In this document: positions 24,102-32,159 of the stretch, one piece after another | Layout of the letters: every line of letters begins with the position of its first letter | Numbering within the stretch: position 1 is the stretch's first letter | Source of the DNA: Candidatus Cloacimonadota bacterium | GTDB lineage: Bacteria > Cloacimonadota > Cloacimonadia > Cloacimonadales > Cloacimonadaceae | Assembly (NCBI GenBank): GCA_012839325.1 | Contig: DUNQ01000004.1 | Span: 1 to 32,159 of the forward strand | DNA: 32,159 bases | Direction: 5' to 3' | Translations under genes and position numbers: made by a program | The notes under the pieces: generated by a model | The model's database searches: none | The model's input: the letters and a program-made list of their open reading frames with translations, nothing else | Told to the model about the DNA's origin: nothing

Positions 24102-25349
24102 TTATATGCTCTTATCTGCGATATATTTGATGAGTTTCGAGAGGCTATATACATAAGAGCCCAGCTCGTTATCATACCAGCCACAGATCTTTGCATTCGT
24201 GATCGGCACGGCTAATTCCTTATCAGTCTTGATTCCATGCTGTGCGAGCATTGCAGAATCCAGTTCGATAATTCCCGTGCGGGTATGCGTTTCATGCGCT
24301 TCGATGGTGATAGCTGCACGGCTTCCGATGAGGTCTGCAGAGACATTTTGTCTTTCTGTATAGACCAGCAAATCCTTTTGACTTCCTTCAGATGCAGCCT
24401 TATAGATGTCGTTGATCACCTTGTGATTGAGCACCGGTTCGCCCAGATCGTCCAGCTCGGTAGAAAAGCTCACGTTGAGCGCGATCAGCGAGACGGTATT
24501 TGTAGGGATGCGCACGCTATCTGCCATGAAGCCAAAGCGTTTGATCTCAGGCATGACCAGCTCAAGCGCCTTAGTAGCACCGGTTGTGGAGAGGATGATG
24601 TTATTCAGCAAGCTGCGATTTTTCCTCAAATCTCCCGTGCCGGTTTTGGGAACGTTATCCAAGATGGACTGCGTATTTGTGGCGGCATGGATTGTGCTCA
24701 TGGAAGCAGTGAGGATCTTAGAGGTAAGATCATTTTCCAAAAGCGGTTTGATCATGTGTGCCAAGCCGGTGGTGGTGCAAGATGCAGCCGAGATGATATG
24801 ATGCTCATCCGGGCTATAATCGAGGTGGTTGATGCCATAAATCATAGTAGTTGCATCGTCCGGAGTTTTTGCTGCGCCTTTGATTTTGAAAGGAGCGCTG
24901 GCGATGACTTTGATCGCGCCGGCATCCAGATGGCCTCTTATGCAGGGGCCGGTATCCGAGGTTTGTGTGGGATCCAAAAATCTTCCTGTGCAATCTGCAA
25001 CGATCTTCACACCCTCGTTCAACCAGTTGATATCCTTGGGGCTACGCGCAGTTTTGAGTATCTTGATCGGCATTCCTTCGATTTCGATGATCTGCTTTTC
25101 AGCGTCCAAAATCTTTATCTCAGCCTTTTTGCCGACCATGCCGTAGAGGAATTTGTGAATCGAGCCATAAGTGCTGTCCGTTTCGATAGTTTGAATGAGG
25201 TCGTCCAGCTTTTTCCCAACTTCACGACCTTGGTTAACAACAATCCCCTCAAAATGTCTGAGGTGCACTTGGTTCCAGAGCAACAGTTTACCAATCCTAC
25301 CGAGGCTGTTGATCCCCAGTAAGTTTTTGTTTCTCAAGCTCATGTCCAT
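24102..25349 (-). CDS. gap: Glyceraldehyde-3-phosphate dehydrogenase-like enzyme, enlarged
   Basis: GAPDH oxidises glyceraldehyde 3-phosphate to 1,3-bisphosphoglycerate with NAD(P). The Rossmann start (GINSLGRIGKLLLW), catalytic Cys191 in AASCTTTGLAH, His221 in STIHAATNTQ, and the C-terminal WYDNELGSYVYSL are recognisable. At 415 residues it is about 80 longer than common GAPDH. Several signature positions differ: NGFGRIGR becomes NSLGRIGK, SCTTN becomes SCTTT and NEWGYS becomes NELGSY. The cofactor-binding region after the second strand (VVNQGREVGKKLDDL) lacks the usual NAD-selecting Asp, which hints at altered cofactor use. AAGGAG lies 9 nt before the ATG. It begins 42 nt after the PPDK-like gene and could share its transcript; a good terminator follows. 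Confidence 0.88.
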   Translation of the reverse strand: MDMSLRNKNLLGINSLGRIGKLLLWNQVHLRHFEGIVVNQGREVGKKLDDLIQTIETDSTYGSIHKFLYGMVGKKAEIKILDAEKQIIEIEGMPIKILKTARSPKDINWLNEGVKIVADCTGRFLDPTQTSDTGPCIRGHLDAGAIKVIASAPFKIKGAAKTPDDATTMIYGINHLDYSPDEHHIISAASCTTTGLAHMIKPLLENDLTSKILTASMSTIHAATNTQSILDNVPKTGTGDLRKNRSLLNNIILSTTGATKALELVMPEIKRFGFMADSVRIPTNTVSLIALNVSFSTELDDLGEPVLNHKVINDIYKAASEGSQKDLLVYTERQNVSADLIGSRAAITIEAHETHTRTGIIELDSAMLAQHGIKTDKELAVPITNAKICGWYDNELGSYVYSLSKLIKYIADKSI

Positions 25350-25391
25350 TCTTTTGTTCTCCTTATATTCTTTTTTTTATGAGTTAAATTC

Positions 25392-28300
25392 TTAAACGAG
25401 GCTTTGGACGCTGACCAGCGGATAATGACCCTGATAGATCAACCCGCCCGTGGAGTCCAGAGCGATCTTATCTCCTGCCTTTAGATGCACTTGCCCGATC
25501 TTCAGTGTGGACTTTTCTTCATCCACAACCAATTCGCGACAATTCACGATTCCGATAAGTCCCAAACGCGTTGCTGTCACCGCTGCATGCGAAGTGACGC
25601 CCCCGCGAGAGGTTAGCAGTCCCTGACTTTCAAAAAGCAATGCCATATCATCGGGAACAGTATCCGGGCGCACTAAGATCAAGGGCTCGCCCAAAGCTTT
25701 ATATTTCTCTATATCAGATGCATTTACGACAATGATGCCATTTACCACGCCCTTACCGATACCGATTCCGCTTCCGAGCACGACGGGCGGCTTATCCATC
25801 TTGCCCAAAACCTTATATTCCGGGCTTTTATGTATGATCTGATTCCGCGTTTGCAGAATGTAAAGATCGCTTTCATTGCTGCCTTCAAAGGTAAATTCAA
25901 TTTCCTGATGCGGGTAGTTTTTGTCTTGAATCAGCTGTCTTGCATAGAGTAGTAGCCTGCGATAGACCAGCGGAAAGTCTTTTTCCAGCGAGGTATCCAA
26001 GCCGCGATGAATGCGCTCCGCCTCCGAAATGGGCATGGTGTGCACGAGTCCGGCAACCACGTCTTCACCCTGTGAGCAAAGCGTGAAGTCTCCATTAAGC
26101 AAGATTCCCGGCTCCTTACTCCAATCCGCATAAGTAAATAGCACCCCCGTTCCGCCATCATGCGAGAGATTGCCCAAGACCATCTTTTGGATGATCACGG
26201 CGGTGCCCCATTCATTTGCGATGTGTAGTTTCTCGCGATAGAGCCGCGCGCGCTCCATATCCCAGCTGTCAAGCACGTGTGATATCGCCAAGACCAGCTG
26301 TGAACGCGGATCTTGCTCAAGCGTAACGTTATAACGCGCAAGCACTTCCTTATAACTATCCACCATGAGGCGCATCTGCTGCGGTGTGAATTGAGTTTTA
26401 AGCGTCACATCATAACGCTTTTTATAATCGATCATTACGCCATCAAATTCATCACGTGAGATGCCGTAAGCCATGCCCCAGCTTTGAAGCAGGCGACGAT
26501 AGCAATCCCACGCCGTCCAACCATAATTCGGACGTTGCGAAAGCTTTTCGGTGATTTCGTCATTAAGCCCAATATTCAGGAAGGTATCCATTGCACCGGG
26601 AAGGCTGATCGGAGCGCCTGAGCGAACCGAGAAAAGAAGAGGATTGTCAATATCTCCAAAGCCAAGCCCCGTATAGCGTTCCAGCTTGTTCAAATTCTTC
26701 CAAAGCAGTTCATAAAACTCTGCCGAGATATCCGGATGCGCATTGATTATATCGCGATTACTAAAAAGATGTGTGGTGATCACAAAGCCGGGCGGGATAG
26801 GGAATTCATATTGATACAAACGCTTGAGGAAGAGAGCTTTGGAGCCCAGAAGTACCTGATTCTCAATGCGCGAATTTCGTGAATAGAGATGAAAGAAAAG
26901 CTTATCAGGATCGTAGGAAATTACTTTCACTATATCTTCCTTATCAAAGAGCACACGCATCTCATTCAGGGATTGCAAGATACGCGCGATAAAGCCGTCC
27001 AAGCCTTGCACCAAAAACGAGCCGGCAAGCATCTCACGATAAAACTCTTCCGCAAAGATTTCCTTATCTCTGAGGCAACTATCATCCTCACAATTGCGAT
27101 ATTCGCTGAGCTCGCCTAATTGTCTGTCATAAAACCTGTAATAGTATTCATTTATGATTTCATTAACGCTATCTTTCAGCAGGTTGAAGACGTCTATATA
27201 TTGCGCCAAAGAGAGGTTTGTAATATTCTGAAAAGAGGTAAGCATGGCAAGCGAGGAGCTAAATGAATCACTGATTATCATCTCCTGTTTGAGCGCGATT
27301 TCATAGAGCTCAAGGATGCGATTGATGCGCCTTAAGGTCTTACCATTCATATAGTTTAGGTTCAGCTGTCTGATATTGCTGGCAAAGAGACGGCGGATCA
27401 CATTTTCCAAACGGAAGACCATGCCCATTGCTTCAAGCTTCGCCTCGCGATACATGCCGTACATGGAGGGGATTCCTGCCGCAATATGACGCTTATAATA
27501 GATGTTCTCCCAAGCACTTGAAGGTCGCGGATCGAGGATCAAAGTATTCAGCCTGCCAATATATCCCAGCATCTGGCGAATGGAGGAATCATAGTCCTTG
27601 CGATTCAGGCTGCTCCTGAGTCTCAGCTGTTCCTTAGTATTAAAAAAGGTGTATCGACTGAGGAAGCGAACAATGTCATAAGGATCAAGATTATATTTAT
27701 CTTTGAGCAGGAAGTGGCAGTATGATATGAGTTTAAGCCGCTTAGTATAGCTATTTTCTTCAAGATTGCGAAAGAGCACTTCCACTCTCTGCCAAGATAG
27801 CGCCAAAAACTCACTTTCGCTGAGATCACTTTCTTTTAGGAACTCACGCGTAATACGCCCTTGCTCAATCGTATCCTTATTTTCATTTTGCAGGAAAATC
27901 CACACATCTTCCGGCACCATATCTTTTAGCGGAGCGGGATTTTGGCTCACCCAATAGCTCAGAATTTCCTCGATCAACGTGATCTGAGTATTATTGCTCT
28001 CGGTGTGTATCTGCTTGCGCAAGAAGTGTATAAGCCTATCGTTACGGAAGAAAAGCTCGTCCATCTCCGTGCTGGCATCGCGGATCTCACCCTCGGCACC
28101 GATCTCGCTAAAGAAGACCGGGAATTGCCTGAGAAGCTGCTTACTCTGCACAAAGATATCTTTCAGATTCGCGTTTAGGAATGCAGAAACATCTTTTTGA
28201 AAGAGGTCTGTATCCGAGATGAAAATACCATGTTTGCGTATATTGATGACCGTGAAGGCTAATAACTCTTTATTTTGTATGGGATTGATAGCGATGAGCT

Positions 28301-29444
28301 CAAGCAAAACGCGCAGATGCTTAACATGATTTTTATCTACATCCAATTGCCAATCCCCGGATATCTTGATCTCGCCGGGAGGAGTGAAACCAAGATCTAT
28401 CACCTTCTCTAAGATGTGCCTTTTGAGTATGATATGGCTGCCATTTAGCACAGACTTGCTGATGGTAAGCACGCAATCCAGCACTATGCCGATATGCGTA
28501 ACACTGAGCTTTTTGAGCAGATCAAAAACGTTGTCGATCATCTCATGCACTTCTTCAACGCTCAACTCTTTATAAAGCGATGCCAGTTGATGGTTTAAGT
28601 CCCAAAGTAGATGCTCGATAAGGTTTTGCATGGCGGGCAAGCCTAAGAGGTGGATGATATATTGGATGCGATGGCTCAGCGTCTTAAATTCTCGGATAAA
28701 ATCTCTATGCAGAGTAGCGATCTCGGTGAATGCGGGAACTATTTTGAGCTGAGAGACATCCTCGGCTTCCTTGATGGTCTGAAGCCAAAAGTCATAAAAT
28801 CCGGGAGTGGGAACCGATGAGGTATCCATCTCTTCATCAGGGTTTTGCAAGGCTTCAAGCCACGCGCCGATATCGGTGCTTTCTTGCCAATAGCGTAGGT
28901 TTTCAGCCAATACAGTTTTAAGCAATTCAAGGCATCTCTGCGGCTGTTCACAACGCTTTGCAAGCTCTATCAAAAGCTTGCGAGAGGTGCTGCTGAGGCG
29001 AATGAATTGCTGCATATTTTCTTCAATCAGCTCTTGCAGGAAGGAGACTATGGAATCGCAGATCAAAATTCCATCTTGTTCGCAAAGGGTGAGCGCAAAC
29101 TCCATATAGTCTTGAAATAGGCCTTTACGCACTTCTTCCGTCTTAGCAAGATTTTCGGCTTTTCTATAAAGATGAAGTAAAACGGAGAGGACTTTAGCGG
29201 GCTCTTCTCTCGAGCAAAACCACCATAGATCGCCGAGAATACTGGTTCTCATGAGCTTGAGCGCGACGCCGATATTTACGAAGGGGTGATATAATTCATC
29301 CAAAAAATTACGCAAACGCTGGTTTACACCAAAGAAGTCCTTTGAAAGCGAAAGCAGCCACTTAGCAGGCTCATCCAGTTCGATTTCGCCTACTTGTGTA
29401 GCCTGAAGATTAACGGCTAATGCCTTGGATTCGATTCCGTCCAC
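25392..29444 (-). CDS. PPDK-like ATP-grasp/phosphohistidine protein with large N-terminal helical region and no PEP barrel
   Basis: A 1350-residue protein. From about residue 865 it matches the ATP-binding half of pyruvate phosphate dikinase: SKALFLKRL.. PIPPGFVITT, FSVRSGAPISLPGAMDTFLN near 940, the GGTGVLF strand, SQGEDVVAG and IEFTFEG..LYILQTRN. The swivelling phosphohistidine domain follows with His1286 in LTSRGGVTSHAAVTATRLG. Only 64 residues remain after that histidine, so the C-terminal PEP/pyruvate TIM barrel (roughly 340 residues in PPDK) is absent. Residues 1-830 are mostly helical and unrecognised. The fold family is firm; the phosphoryl acceptor is unknown. The start is GTG with AAGGA 7 nt upstream. 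Rifampin phosphotransferase and glucan water dikinase show that this fold can serve other acceptors, but nothing here points to either. Confidence 0.85.
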   Translation of the reverse strand: MDGIESKALAVNLQATQVGEIELDEPAKWLLSLSKDFFGVNQRLRNFLDELYHPFVNIGVALKLMRTSILGDLWWFCSREEPAKVLSVLLHLYRKAENLAKTEEVRKGLFQDYMEFALTLCEQDGILICDSIVSFLQELIEENMQQFIRLSSTSRKLLIELAKRCEQPQRCLELLKTVLAENLRYWQESTDIGAWLEALQNPDEEMDTSSVPTPGFYDFWLQTIKEAEDVSQLKIVPAFTEIATLHRDFIREFKTLSHRIQYIIHLLGLPAMQNLIEHLLWDLNHQLASLYKELSVEEVHEMIDNVFDLLKKLSVTHIGIVLDCVLTISKSVLNGSHIILKRHILEKVIDLGFTPPGEIKISGDWQLDVDKNHVKHLRVLLELIAINPIQNKELLAFTVINIRKHGIFISDTDLFQKDVSAFLNANLKDIFVQSKQLLRQFPVFFSEIGAEGEIRDASTEMDELFFRNDRLIHFLRKQIHTESNNTQITLIEEILSYWVSQNPAPLKDMVPEDVWIFLQNENKDTIEQGRITREFLKESDLSESEFLALSWQRVEVLFRNLEENSYTKRLKLISYCHFLLKDKYNLDPYDIVRFLSRYTFFNTKEQLRLRSSLNRKDYDSSIRQMLGYIGRLNTLILDPRPSSAWENIYYKRHIAAGIPSMYGMYREAKLEAMGMVFRLENVIRRLFASNIRQLNLNYMNGKTLRRINRILELYEIALKQEMIISDSFSSSLAMLTSFQNITNLSLAQYIDVFNLLKDSVNEIINEYYYRFYDRQLGELSEYRNCEDDSCLRDKEIFAEEFYREMLAGSFLVQGLDGFIARILQSLNEMRVLFDKEDIVKVISYDPDKLFFHLYSRNSRIENQVLLGSKALFLKRLYQYEFPIPPGFVITTHLFSNRDIINAHPDISAEFYELLWKNLNKLERYTGLGFGDIDNPLLFSVRSGAPISLPGAMDTFLNIGLNDEITEKLSQRPNYGWTAWDCYRRLLQSWGMAYGISRDEFDGVMIDYKKRYDVTLKTQFTPQQMRLMVDSYKEVLARYNVTLEQDPRSQLVLAISHVLDSWDMERARLYREKLHIANEWGTAVIIQKMVLGNLSHDGGTGVLFTYADWSKEPGILLNGDFTLCSQGEDVVAGLVHTMPISEAERIHRGLDTSLEKDFPLVYRRLLLYARQLIQDKNYPHQEIEFTFEGSNESDLYILQTRNQIIHKSPEYKVLGKMDKPPVVLGSGIGIGKGVVNGIIVVNASDIEKYKALGEPLILVRPDTVPDDMALLFESQGLLTSRGGVTSHAAVTATRLGLIGIVNCRELVVDEEKSTLKIGQVHLKAGDKIALDSTGGLIYQGHYPLVSVQSLV

Positions 29445-29486
29445 ATCCTCATCCTTGAATTATTTTTTGGGTTGAATCTGACTTGC

Positions 29487-29515
29487 AGGATATATTAGCG
29501 GCTTATATTTGTCAA
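29487..29515 (-). promoter_or_regulatory. Predicted promoter of the PPDK-like gene
   Basis: On the minus strand TTGACA (29515-29510) and TATCCT (29492-29487) are 17 nt apart. Transcription would start near 29480, leaving a leader of about 36 nt before the GTG at 29444. Confidence 0.5.
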
Positions 29516-29627
29516 GTGCTTTCCCCGCTTTTCTTGCTGCGCTTTTCGCTCTTTGTGCATAATTCCTGGAAGCCCGCCGTTTAACTCACTATCCTGAATA
29601 GCTTTCATCCATGCTCCATCATCGCTT

Positions 29628-29741
29628 TCTTATACATTTCTGCTATAGATGTGGTCATGATGTGGTCATGGCGATGAGCGTATCATGACCATATCATCAC
29701 CAATATCCAATAGGGAAGCATGCCCCGAAAGCCGCATCTGT
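29628..29741 (+). repeat. Dispersed intergenic repeat, copy 2, forming a long hairpin
   Basis: TGGTCATG at 29652-29659 and 29663-29670 (11 bp apart), then CATGACCA at 29684-29691 and CATCACCA at 29695-29702 (11 bp apart). The two pairs are inverted, so about 16 of 18 positions can pair around a 12-13 nt loop. TCCAATAGGGAAG follows at 29706-29718, identical to copy 1 at 13997-14009. Ends are approximate. Confidence 0.75.
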
Positions 29742-29794
29742 CCAGCATAAAAGAGGCTTTAATAATAATGCAAACAAAAAATCGGTCAAATTAC

Positions 29795-29824
29795 TTGACT
29801 GAAAAGCGCTTCATCAAATAGATT
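29795..29824 (+). promoter_or_regulatory. Predicted promoter of hutI, overlapping an inverted repeat
   Basis: TTGACT (29795-29800) and TAGATT (29819-29824) are 18 nt apart, giving a start near 29831. The -35 box is the right arm of GTCAA-ATTAC-TTGAC (about 29785-29799), a possible operator. The -10 match is modest. Confidence 0.4.
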
Positions 29825-29848
29825 GAACTCTTATAAAGGAGAGTGAAA

Positions 29849-31102
29849 ATGAAAGTAGATACAGTGATAATTAATGCAAGAGAAATCGCTACGGTGAGTA
29901 GCGGCGGTAAAGCCAAATATGGCAAAGAAATGAGTGATGCCGGAATAATCAAAAATGCAGGCATCGCCATCAAAGATGGAAAGATAATTGAGATAGCAGA
30001 TTCCAAAGTAATAGAAGATAAATATAGCTGGGATATGATGATAGATGCAAGCGGCAAGATCATCACGCCCGGATTTGTGGATAGCCACAGCCACCCCGTT
30101 TTCGTGCATACTCGCGAGGATGAATTTGCCATGCGCTTGGAAGGTAAAAGCTATGTTGATATAGCTCTTGCAGGTGGTGGGATACGCAGCAGCATAGCCT
30201 CGGTTTTGGCTGCAAGCGAAGAGGAATTGGTGGAGCTAAGCATTCCGCGCATAGAAAAGATGATTGCGCTGGGAACCACAACCCTCGAAGCGAAAAGCGG
30301 TTATGGACTTACCACAGAGAGCGAACTGAAACAGCTCAGAGCCATTCAAAAGCTGGACGATATCATGCCTATAGACATAATTCCCACTTTCATGGGCGCG
30401 CATGAATACCCGGCTGAATATAAGGACGATCACGAGGCTTTCATCAAGATTTTGATAGAGGAAATGATCCCCGCGGTGATGGAGCAAGGCATAGCTAAGT
30501 TCTGCGATATTTTCACAGAAGCTCACGTTTATAGCATAGAAGAATCGCGTAGAATACTCAGTGCCGCAAAAGAGGCAGGCTTGCAGCTCAAGATGCACGC
30601 TGATGAGATAGAAAGCATCGGTGGTGCGGAACTTGCCGCAGAAATGGGCTGCATCTCGGCAGATCATCTTGGCGCGGCTTCGGATGAAGGCATCAAGGCT
30701 ATGAAGGAAGCGGGCGTGATTCCCGTTCTCTTGCCTGCAACTCTATTTTCACTGAGATCAAAGACTTATGCGCGTGGACGCAAGATGATAGAAGAAGGTC
30801 TGCCCGTCGCGATTGCCACGGACTATAATCCCGGAAGCTGTAATTGCGATAGCATGCCGCTCACGATGAGCATCGCCTCTTTGCAGATGGGACTTTCGCC
30901 GGTTGAATCTCTTTGCGCTGCAACGATTAACGCTGCCTGCGCTTTGGGGATGGAAGATAGCGTTGGCTCCTTGGAAGCAGGTAAGCTCGCCGATCTGATC
31001 ATCTGGGATATGCCGAGCTTGAATTTCATTCCTTATCACCTGGGCTCTTCGCACATTCTGCGCGTAATGAAGCGCGGTAAGACCATACATTTGGCGCAGT
31101 AA
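29849..31102 (+). CDS. hutI: Imidazolonepropionase
   Basis: HutI hydrolyses 4-imidazolone-5-propionate to N-formimino-glutamate, the third step of histidine degradation. It is an amidohydrolase-superfamily metalloenzyme of 418 codons with stop. The metal-binding HxH is His80/His82 in VDSHSHPVF, with further conserved segments MGAHEYP, KMHADEIESIGGAELAAE, SADHLG and ATDYNPGSC. Length and motif order are standard. I use the ATG at 29849, which has AGGAG 7 nt upstream, rather than the in-frame GTG at 29843. No other hut genes (hutH, hutU, ftcD) are visible; the pseudokinase gene follows after 3 nt. It suggests use of histidine as a nutrient. Confidence 0.96.
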   Translation: MKVDTVIINAREIATVSSGGKAKYGKEMSDAGIIKNAGIAIKDGKIIEIADSKVIEDKYSWDMMIDASGKIITPGFVDSHSHPVFVHTREDEFAMRLEGKSYVDIALAGGGIRSSIASVLAASEEELVELSIPRIEKMIALGTTTLEAKSGYGLTTESELKQLRAIQKLDDIMPIDIIPTFMGAHEYPAEYKDDHEAFIKILIEEMIPAVMEQGIAKFCDIFTEAHVYSIEESRRILSAAKEAGLQLKMHADEIESIGGAELAAEMGCISADHLGAASDEGIKAMKEAGVIPVLLPATLFSLRSKTYARGRKMIEEGLPVAIATDYNPGSCNCDSMPLTMSIASLQMGLSPVESLCAATINAACALGMEDSVGSLEAGKLADLIIWDMPSLNFIPYHLGSSHILRVMKRGKTIHLAQ

Positions 31103-31105
31103 ACC

Positions 31106-32159
31106 ATGAACGTAAATAGTTTTGTCACCGAAAAAGTAATCAATCAATCACAGCGTTTTGTGATCTATAAAGCCAAAAGGCGCAGTGATGACGAGCTGGT
31201 TCTCATCAAGACCCTTGCTGCCGAAACGAGTGCAGATAATATCTTAGCTAAAAGCTTGAAAAGTGAGGCAGAAGCGGCAATTAAGCTCAATCATCCTGCG
31301 ATGAGAAAAGGCTTTAGCTTTTTGGGCGAGGAATCTACTCCTGCCTTCGTGTCCGAATATATTTCCGGTATGTCTTTGGCTGAATATCTCCTGCAAAATG
31401 ATGGCAAGGCAAAGCTTGAGCAGAGCCTCATCTGGGCGCGTGATATCCTGCATGCATTGATTTATGCGGAAGAGCAGGGCTATCATCATTCAAATCTGAA
31501 TCCCTATAACATCATAATCGATGAAGCGGGAAAGCTTTACCTCATTGGATTCGGCAAAGAACGCGAGGCTTGGCGTCATTCCGAGGGGAATCCGCGCTAT
31601 CACTTCCCGCTCCTGTATGTAGCGCCGGAAACCTATAATGGTTCGATAATTAAAGCTAATTCAGATATATATTCTTGGGCGGTGATATTATATCAGGCGC
31701 TTTGTGGACACTTGCCTTGGCGTTTGGATAGCTTCAGCTCGCCGGAAGAGAATAAGGGTCAAAGCCTTACGCGCGGCGTGATTTTGCCGGATAGCGATAA
31801 GGTTCCCGATTGGCTTTATTCCGTTTTGCTGGCTTGTCTCAAGAACGATCCTGAAGATAGGGTGGAGAGCAATCTCGCACTTTTGGAGTTGCTCAAGATG
31901 GAATCCATTGATTTTGATTGGGACATCGTGCCTTTTAAGGAGCCGGAGGAAGTGGAAGCATTGCCGGTGGTGGAAGAAACGCAGGAGCCTGAGGAGGAAG
32001 AGATTTTGCCTGTTGAAGCTGAGGAAGCTCCGTCTGAGCCTGATCTTGAAGAGGATACCGAGCCGGAGATTGAGGAAGCCCCTGAGCCCGCCTATGAGCC
32101 GGAAACTCCAATTCATGAACCTTATCAAGAGCCTCCCGCAATTGATGAAGAAGAGATAG
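31106..32159 (+). CDS. Serine/threonine kinase-fold protein, predicted pseudokinase (partial)
   Basis: The first 351 codons of a plus-strand gene running off the window. Residues 1-265 follow the Hanks-type kinase order: Lys35 in LVLIKTL (VAIK lysine), an alpha-C Glu at 54 or 56, YHHSNLNPYN where HRDLKPxN belongs, LIGFG where DFG belongs, VAPE (APE motif), and SDIYSWAVILYQALCG with Asp187. The catalytic Asp of HRD is Asn130 and the metal-binding Asp of DFG is Gly148. The glycine-rich loop is also absent. A strongly acidic, proline-rich tail begins near residue 278 and continues to the edge. The ATG is 3 nt after the hutI stop, with no clear Shine-Dalgarno, implying coupled translation. Catalysis is unlikely; a scaffold or sensor role is inferred. 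Any later domains are outside the window. Confidence 0.85.
   Translation, partial: MNVNSFVTEKVINQSQRFVIYKAKRRSDDELVLIKTLAAETSADNILAKSLKSEAEAAIKLNHPAMRKGFSFLGEESTPAFVSEYISGMSLAEYLLQNDGKAKLEQSLIWARDILHALIYAEEQGYHHSNLNPYNIIIDEAGKLYLIGFGKEREAWRHSEGNPRYHFPLLYVAPETYNGSIIKANSDIYSWAVILYQALCGHLPWRLDSFSSPEENKGQSLTRGVILPDSDKVPDWLYSVLLACLKNDPEDRVESNLALLELLKMESIDFDWDIVPFKEPEEVEALPVVEETQEPEEEEILPVEAEEAPSEPDLEEDTEPEIEEAPEPAYEPETPIHEPYQEPPAIDEEEI

Larger units (their letters stand above)
29445..29848. other. Divergent intergenic regulatory region between the PPDK-like gene and hutI
   Basis: A 404-nt gap with outward promoters and the second copy of the dispersed repeat. The stretch 29520-29625 shows nothing I can name. 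A further inverted pair, AAAGCC and GGCTTT, lies downstream of the repeat (about 29729-29761) but has no T-tract. Confidence 0.75.

Noticed and set aside
24237-25322. 361-codon open frame on the plus strand opposite the GAPDH-like gene
   Set aside because: It is antisense to a clear GAPDH-like gene, shows no domain pattern and has an odd Cys/Asp/His-rich composition typical of a shadow frame.
25392-25450. Frameshift hiding the PEP barrel of the PPDK-like protein
   Set aside because: The following 42 nt and the GAPDH-like gene leave no room for a barrel, and no barrel motifs appear in any frame nearby.
29461-29500. Sigma-54 promoter (GG-N10-GC) upstream of the PPDK-like gene
   Set aside because: A GGG and a TTGCAGG are present, but the spacing is 13 rather than 10 and the -24 context is wrong.

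Overview
This window looks like chromosomal DNA from a diderm, probably anaerobic and amino-acid-using bacterium. The pointers are an MlaF-type ATPase, a PBP1A, imidazolonepropionase, a ThyX-type thymidylate synthase and a very large sigma-54 activator with TPR repeats. Gene content and moderate base composition resemble Candidatus Cloacimonadota or a neighbouring phylum, but I have no phylogenetic evidence. Coding density is high. There are no rRNA or tRNA genes, insertion sequences, prophage genes or CRISPR arrays.

Region 1 (1-13603, minus strand) is one tightly packed run of 14 genes. In transcription order: 7TM-HD phosphodiesterase (PgpH-like), ybeY, CNNM/CorC-type CBS protein, DUF3108-like exported protein, VanZ-like membrane protein, MlaF-like ATPase, Gx-type small membrane protein, PBP1A, GT2 glycosyltransferase, alternative GlmU-family sugar nucleotidyltransferase, RicT (PSP1), rlmN, deoC and a thyX-like gene cut by the window edge. 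Genes overlap or lie at most 15 nt apart, so an operon with an envelope, RNA-maturation and nucleotide theme is likely. A strong promoter sits directly on the first start codon.

Region 2 (13604-14182) is a divergent regulatory gap. It holds several perfect inverted repeats, a dispersed repeat with 11-bp phased sites and promoters facing both ways.

Region 3 (14183-22978, plus strand) is a four-gene chain joined by 4-nt stop/start overlaps: a 1425-residue P-loop ATPase-TPR-GAF-sigma-54 activator, a DinG-type helicase with an N-terminal exonuclease, murB, and an ABC permease without partners. It ends in a hairpin, followed by a long structured element in the convergent gap.

Region 4 (23352-29444, minus strand) holds a large PPDK-like protein lacking the C-terminal PEP/pyruvate barrel, an enlarged GAPDH-like enzyme with a good terminator, and a YgjP-type metallohydrolase.

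Region 5 (29445-32159) is a second divergent gap carrying another copy of the dispersed repeat. It is followed by hutI and, 3 nt later, a kinase-fold protein that has lost the catalytic aspartates (a predicted pseudokinase) and runs off the window.

The items I find most unusual are the repeat shared by the two divergent gaps, the barrel-less PPDK-like protein, the hutI-coupled pseudokinase, the giant sigma-54 activator and the structured element at 23085-23158.
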